Both the position numbers and the translations under genes were made by a program. Below are positions 7,065-8,157 of a stretch of 8,157 bases of DNA, in pieces. Below the pieces are notes generated by a model. The model was not told the DNA's origin. It saw only the letters and a list, made by a program, of their open reading frames with translations, and did not search any database. Position 1 is the first letter of the stretch. The number at the start of each line of letters is the position of its first letter. Origin of the DNA: Clostridia bacterium (GTDB lineage: Bacteria > Bacillota > Clostridia > DUPQ01); the NCBI GenBank assembly GCA_030592085.1, contig JAUUZV010000107.1, positions 1 to 8,157 of the forward strand, given 5' to 3'.

Positions 7065-7065
7065 T

Positions 7066-7680
7066 ATGTCACAATTAGGTATGCTAATTATTGTGTCTGC
7101 ACCAAGTGGAACTGGAAAGAATGCAGTTATAAAAGAATTAATGAAGGCAGATGAAAATATCTTTTATTCTGTTTCAGTTACAACTAGAAAACCAAGAAAT
7201 AAAGAAAAAAATGGTATTAATTACTTTTTCGAGACACGTGATGAATTTGAAAAAATGATTATTAATAAAGAATTAATAGAATGGGATGAATATGTTAATA
7301 ATTATTATGGTACACCTAAAAAGTTTATTGAAGAAATGACTAATGAAGGAAAAGATGTAATTTTAGAAATAACTGTTGAAGGAGCCATAAATGTAAAAGA
7401 AATGTGGCCAGAAGCAGTTATGATTTTTTTGTTACCTCCTTCAATGAATGAACTAAGAAAACGTATTATATGTAGAAATACAGAATGTGAAGATTCAATA
7501 AATCAACGTATGCTAAGTGCTGAAAAGGAATTAGATTATGTAAATGATTATGAGTATGTTGTTATTAATGATGATTTATCATATGCAGTTAATCAAGTTG
7601 AAGAAATTATTCACGCTGAAAGATTAAAAACAATTAGAAATAAAAATATAGTTAATAAATTAATAAGGAGAAAAAAATGA
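7066..7680 (+). CDS. gmk: Guanylate kinase (divergent nucleotide-binding residues)
   Basis: Gmk phosphorylates GMP (and dGMP) to the diphosphate using ATP, a step toward GTP and the (p)ppGpp pool. With the start at 7066 the protein has 204 residues, normal for bacterial Gmk. A longer form from TTG 7042 would add eight residues with no family counterpart. The fold is clear: P-loop APSGTGK at 12-18, GMP-binding SVSVTTRKPR at 35-44, Tyr53, the LIEWDEY segment at 70-76, YYGTP at 80-84, lid-region arginines, and the ending VNDYEYVVINDDL. Two points are odd. The Lys of the P-loop is followed by Asn-Ala rather than the usual Gly-Thr or Ser-Ser. The LEI(D/E)VQG motif reads LEITVEG (residues 100-106), losing an acidic residue near the guanine site. 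Its stop overlaps the rpoZ start (ATGA). A divergent but functional Gmk is the likely call. Confidence 0.92.
   Translation: MSQLGMLIIVSAPSGTGKNAVIKELMKADENIFYSVSVTTRKPRNKEKNGINYFFETRDEFEKMIINKELIEWDEYVNNYYGTPKKFIEEMTNEGKDVILEITVEGAINVKEMWPEAVMIFLLPPSMNELRKRIICRNTECEDSINQRMLSAEKELDYVNDYEYVVINDDLSYAVNQVEEIIHAERLKTIRNKNIVNKLIRRKK
7665..7670 (+). promoter_or_regulatory. Ribosome binding site of rpoZ (AAGGAG)
   Basis: AAGGAG lies in the last codons of gmk, 6 bases before the ATG at 7677. It supports independent initiation on top of the ATGA overlap. Confidence 0.75.
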
Positions 7681-7892
7681 TCGCAAAACCATCATTAGAG
7701 CAATTAATGACTAAAGCGGATGTTAGATTCAATGTAGTCATCGCTGTATCAAAAAGAGCAAGACAAGTACAAGAGGGTTATCAGACTTATTACAATGGTG
7801 AAGAAAAAAATGCAATAACCATTGCAACTAAAGAAATTGAACAAGGTTCAATTATTTTAAAGACAATTGATATGTATGGAGAAGAAGAATGA
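7677..7892 (+). CDS. rpoZ: DNA-directed RNA polymerase subunit omega
   Basis: Omega helps assemble RNA polymerase by clamping the beta-prime subunit. The 71-residue protein is in the usual Firmicutes size range. It has the family N-terminus (KPSLEQLMTKADVRFNVVIAVSKRARQ, about residues 4-30), with the conserved Arg at 17 and the SKRARQ helix. The second half has NAITIATKEIEQGSIIL, corresponding to the conserved P/A-xTIAxxEIxxGxI segment. Its ATG overlaps the gmk stop and its TGA overlaps the next gene's ATG, so it is held tightly in the operon. Gmk and omega being adjacent is common in bacteria. Confidence 0.94.
   Translation: MIAKPSLEQLMTKADVRFNVVIAVSKRARQVQEGYQTYYNGEEKNAITIATKEIEQGSIILKTIDMYGEEE
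7878..7881 (+). promoter_or_regulatory. Ribosome binding site of glyQS (GGAG)
   Basis: GGAG ends 7 bases before the ATG at 7889. The alternative in-frame ATG at 7907 has no such sequence before it, so 7889 is preferred. Confidence 0.6.
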
Positions 7893-8157
7893 CCGTAGAA
7901 AAAACAATGGAAAAAATAGTCTCTTTATCTAAACGTAGAGGGTTTATTTATCCAGGTTCAGAAATATATGGCGGTTTTGTAGGAATATATGACTATGGAC
8001 CATATGGAACAGAACTTGCCAACAACATAAAAGCTGCTTGGTGGAAAACAATGGTGCAGATTGAAGACAATATTGTAGGCCTTGATTCAAGTATATTTAC
8101 TCGTCCTGAAGTTTGGGTGGCCTCGGGGCATGTGGGTGGTTTTTCAGACCCAATGGC
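7889..8157 (+). CDS. glyQS: Glycyl-tRNA synthetase, single-chain dimeric type (5' part, runs off the window)
   Basis: This is the first 89 codons of the class II synthetase that charges tRNA-Gly with glycine. The translation reads MEKIVSLSKRRGF from the second Met, then YPGSEIYGG, YDYGPYG, AWWK, VGLDSSIF and, near the right edge, ASGHVGGFSDP. These are the N-terminal signatures of the alpha2, eukaryote-like GlyRS used by many Firmicutes, not the split alpha2-beta2 GlyQ/GlyS enzyme. The frame is open to the edge; about 370 residues should follow outside. The ATG at 7889 overlaps the rpoZ TGA (ATGA). No leader exists between the genes, so the glycine T-box often found before this gene in Firmicutes is absent here. 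Identity is firm although the catalytic core is not visible. Confidence 0.94.
   Translation, partial: MTVEKTMEKIVSLSKRRGFIYPGSEIYGGFVGIYDYGPYGTELANNIKAAWWKTMVQIEDNIVGLDSSIFTRPEVWVASGHVGGFSDPM

Noticed and set aside
7042..7065. Upstream TTG start for gmk adding eight residues
   Set aside because: The extension overlaps remA, has no homologous counterpart in Gmk, and the AAAAGGA at 7051-7057 is placed correctly for the ATG at 7066.
1..8157. Search for a novel defence, mobile or otherwise undescribed system
   Set aside because: All plus-strand genes belong to well-known housekeeping families in near-standard order. There are no repeats, transposase, integrase or unexplained gene-sized gaps.
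8085..8157. Locally more G-rich stretch at the right edge as a possible sign of transfer
   Set aside because: It encodes the conserved WVASGHVGGFSDP part of glycyl-tRNA synthetase, where Gly, Trp and Val codons force a higher G content.

Overview
The window is strongly A+T-rich DNA, packed almost end to end with genes on the plus strand. It reads as a chromosomal housekeeping segment of a low-GC Bacillota (Firmicutes). The best guess is a member of Clostridia. This rests on the order hrcA-grpE-dnaK-dnaJ-prmA-rsmE, a 611-residue DnaK shorter than the proteobacterial form, a RemA (DUF370) protein between yicC and gmk, and a eukaryote-like single-chain glycyl-tRNA synthetase. Family or genus cannot be resolved from the sequence alone.

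Region 1 (1-5835) is the class I heat-shock operon. The 3' part of hrcA (the repressor) enters from the left edge, followed by grpE (nucleotide exchange factor), dnaK (Hsp70) and dnaJ (Hsp40). Then come the ribosome-modifying genes prmA (methylation of ribosomal protein L11) and rsmE (16S rRNA U1498 methylation), joined by short start/stop overlaps. HrcA would repress the operon through a CIRCE operator upstream of hrcA, which lies outside the window. Between dnaK and dnaJ is a perfect 8-bp GC-rich stem-loop followed by a short T run. It overlaps a good sigma-A-type promoter whose predicted start falls inside the 5' arm of the stem. This could separate dnaJ-prmA-rsmE expression from that of dnaK.

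Region 2 (5836-5931) is a short junction. A weak U-rich hairpin is followed by an extended -10 promoter (TGATATAAT), so a new transcription unit probably starts here.

Region 3 (5932-8157) is the yicC-remA-gmk-rpoZ cluster known from many Firmicutes: a YicC/YloC-family endoribonuclease, the RemA DNA-binding regulator, guanylate kinase and the RNA polymerase omega subunit. It continues directly, by a start/stop overlap, into glyQS, which is cut by the right edge. The genes are so close (from a 5-nt gap to 4-nt overlaps) that one polycistronic mRNA with translational coupling is likely.

There is no mobile element, CRISPR array, tRNA or rRNA gene, and no non-coding stretch over 100 bases. I found no new multi-gene system. 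The points worth a second look are the dnaK-dnaJ terminator/promoter overlap, two departures from consensus in guanylate kinase, and a glycyl-tRNA synthetase gene with no room for a T-box leader.
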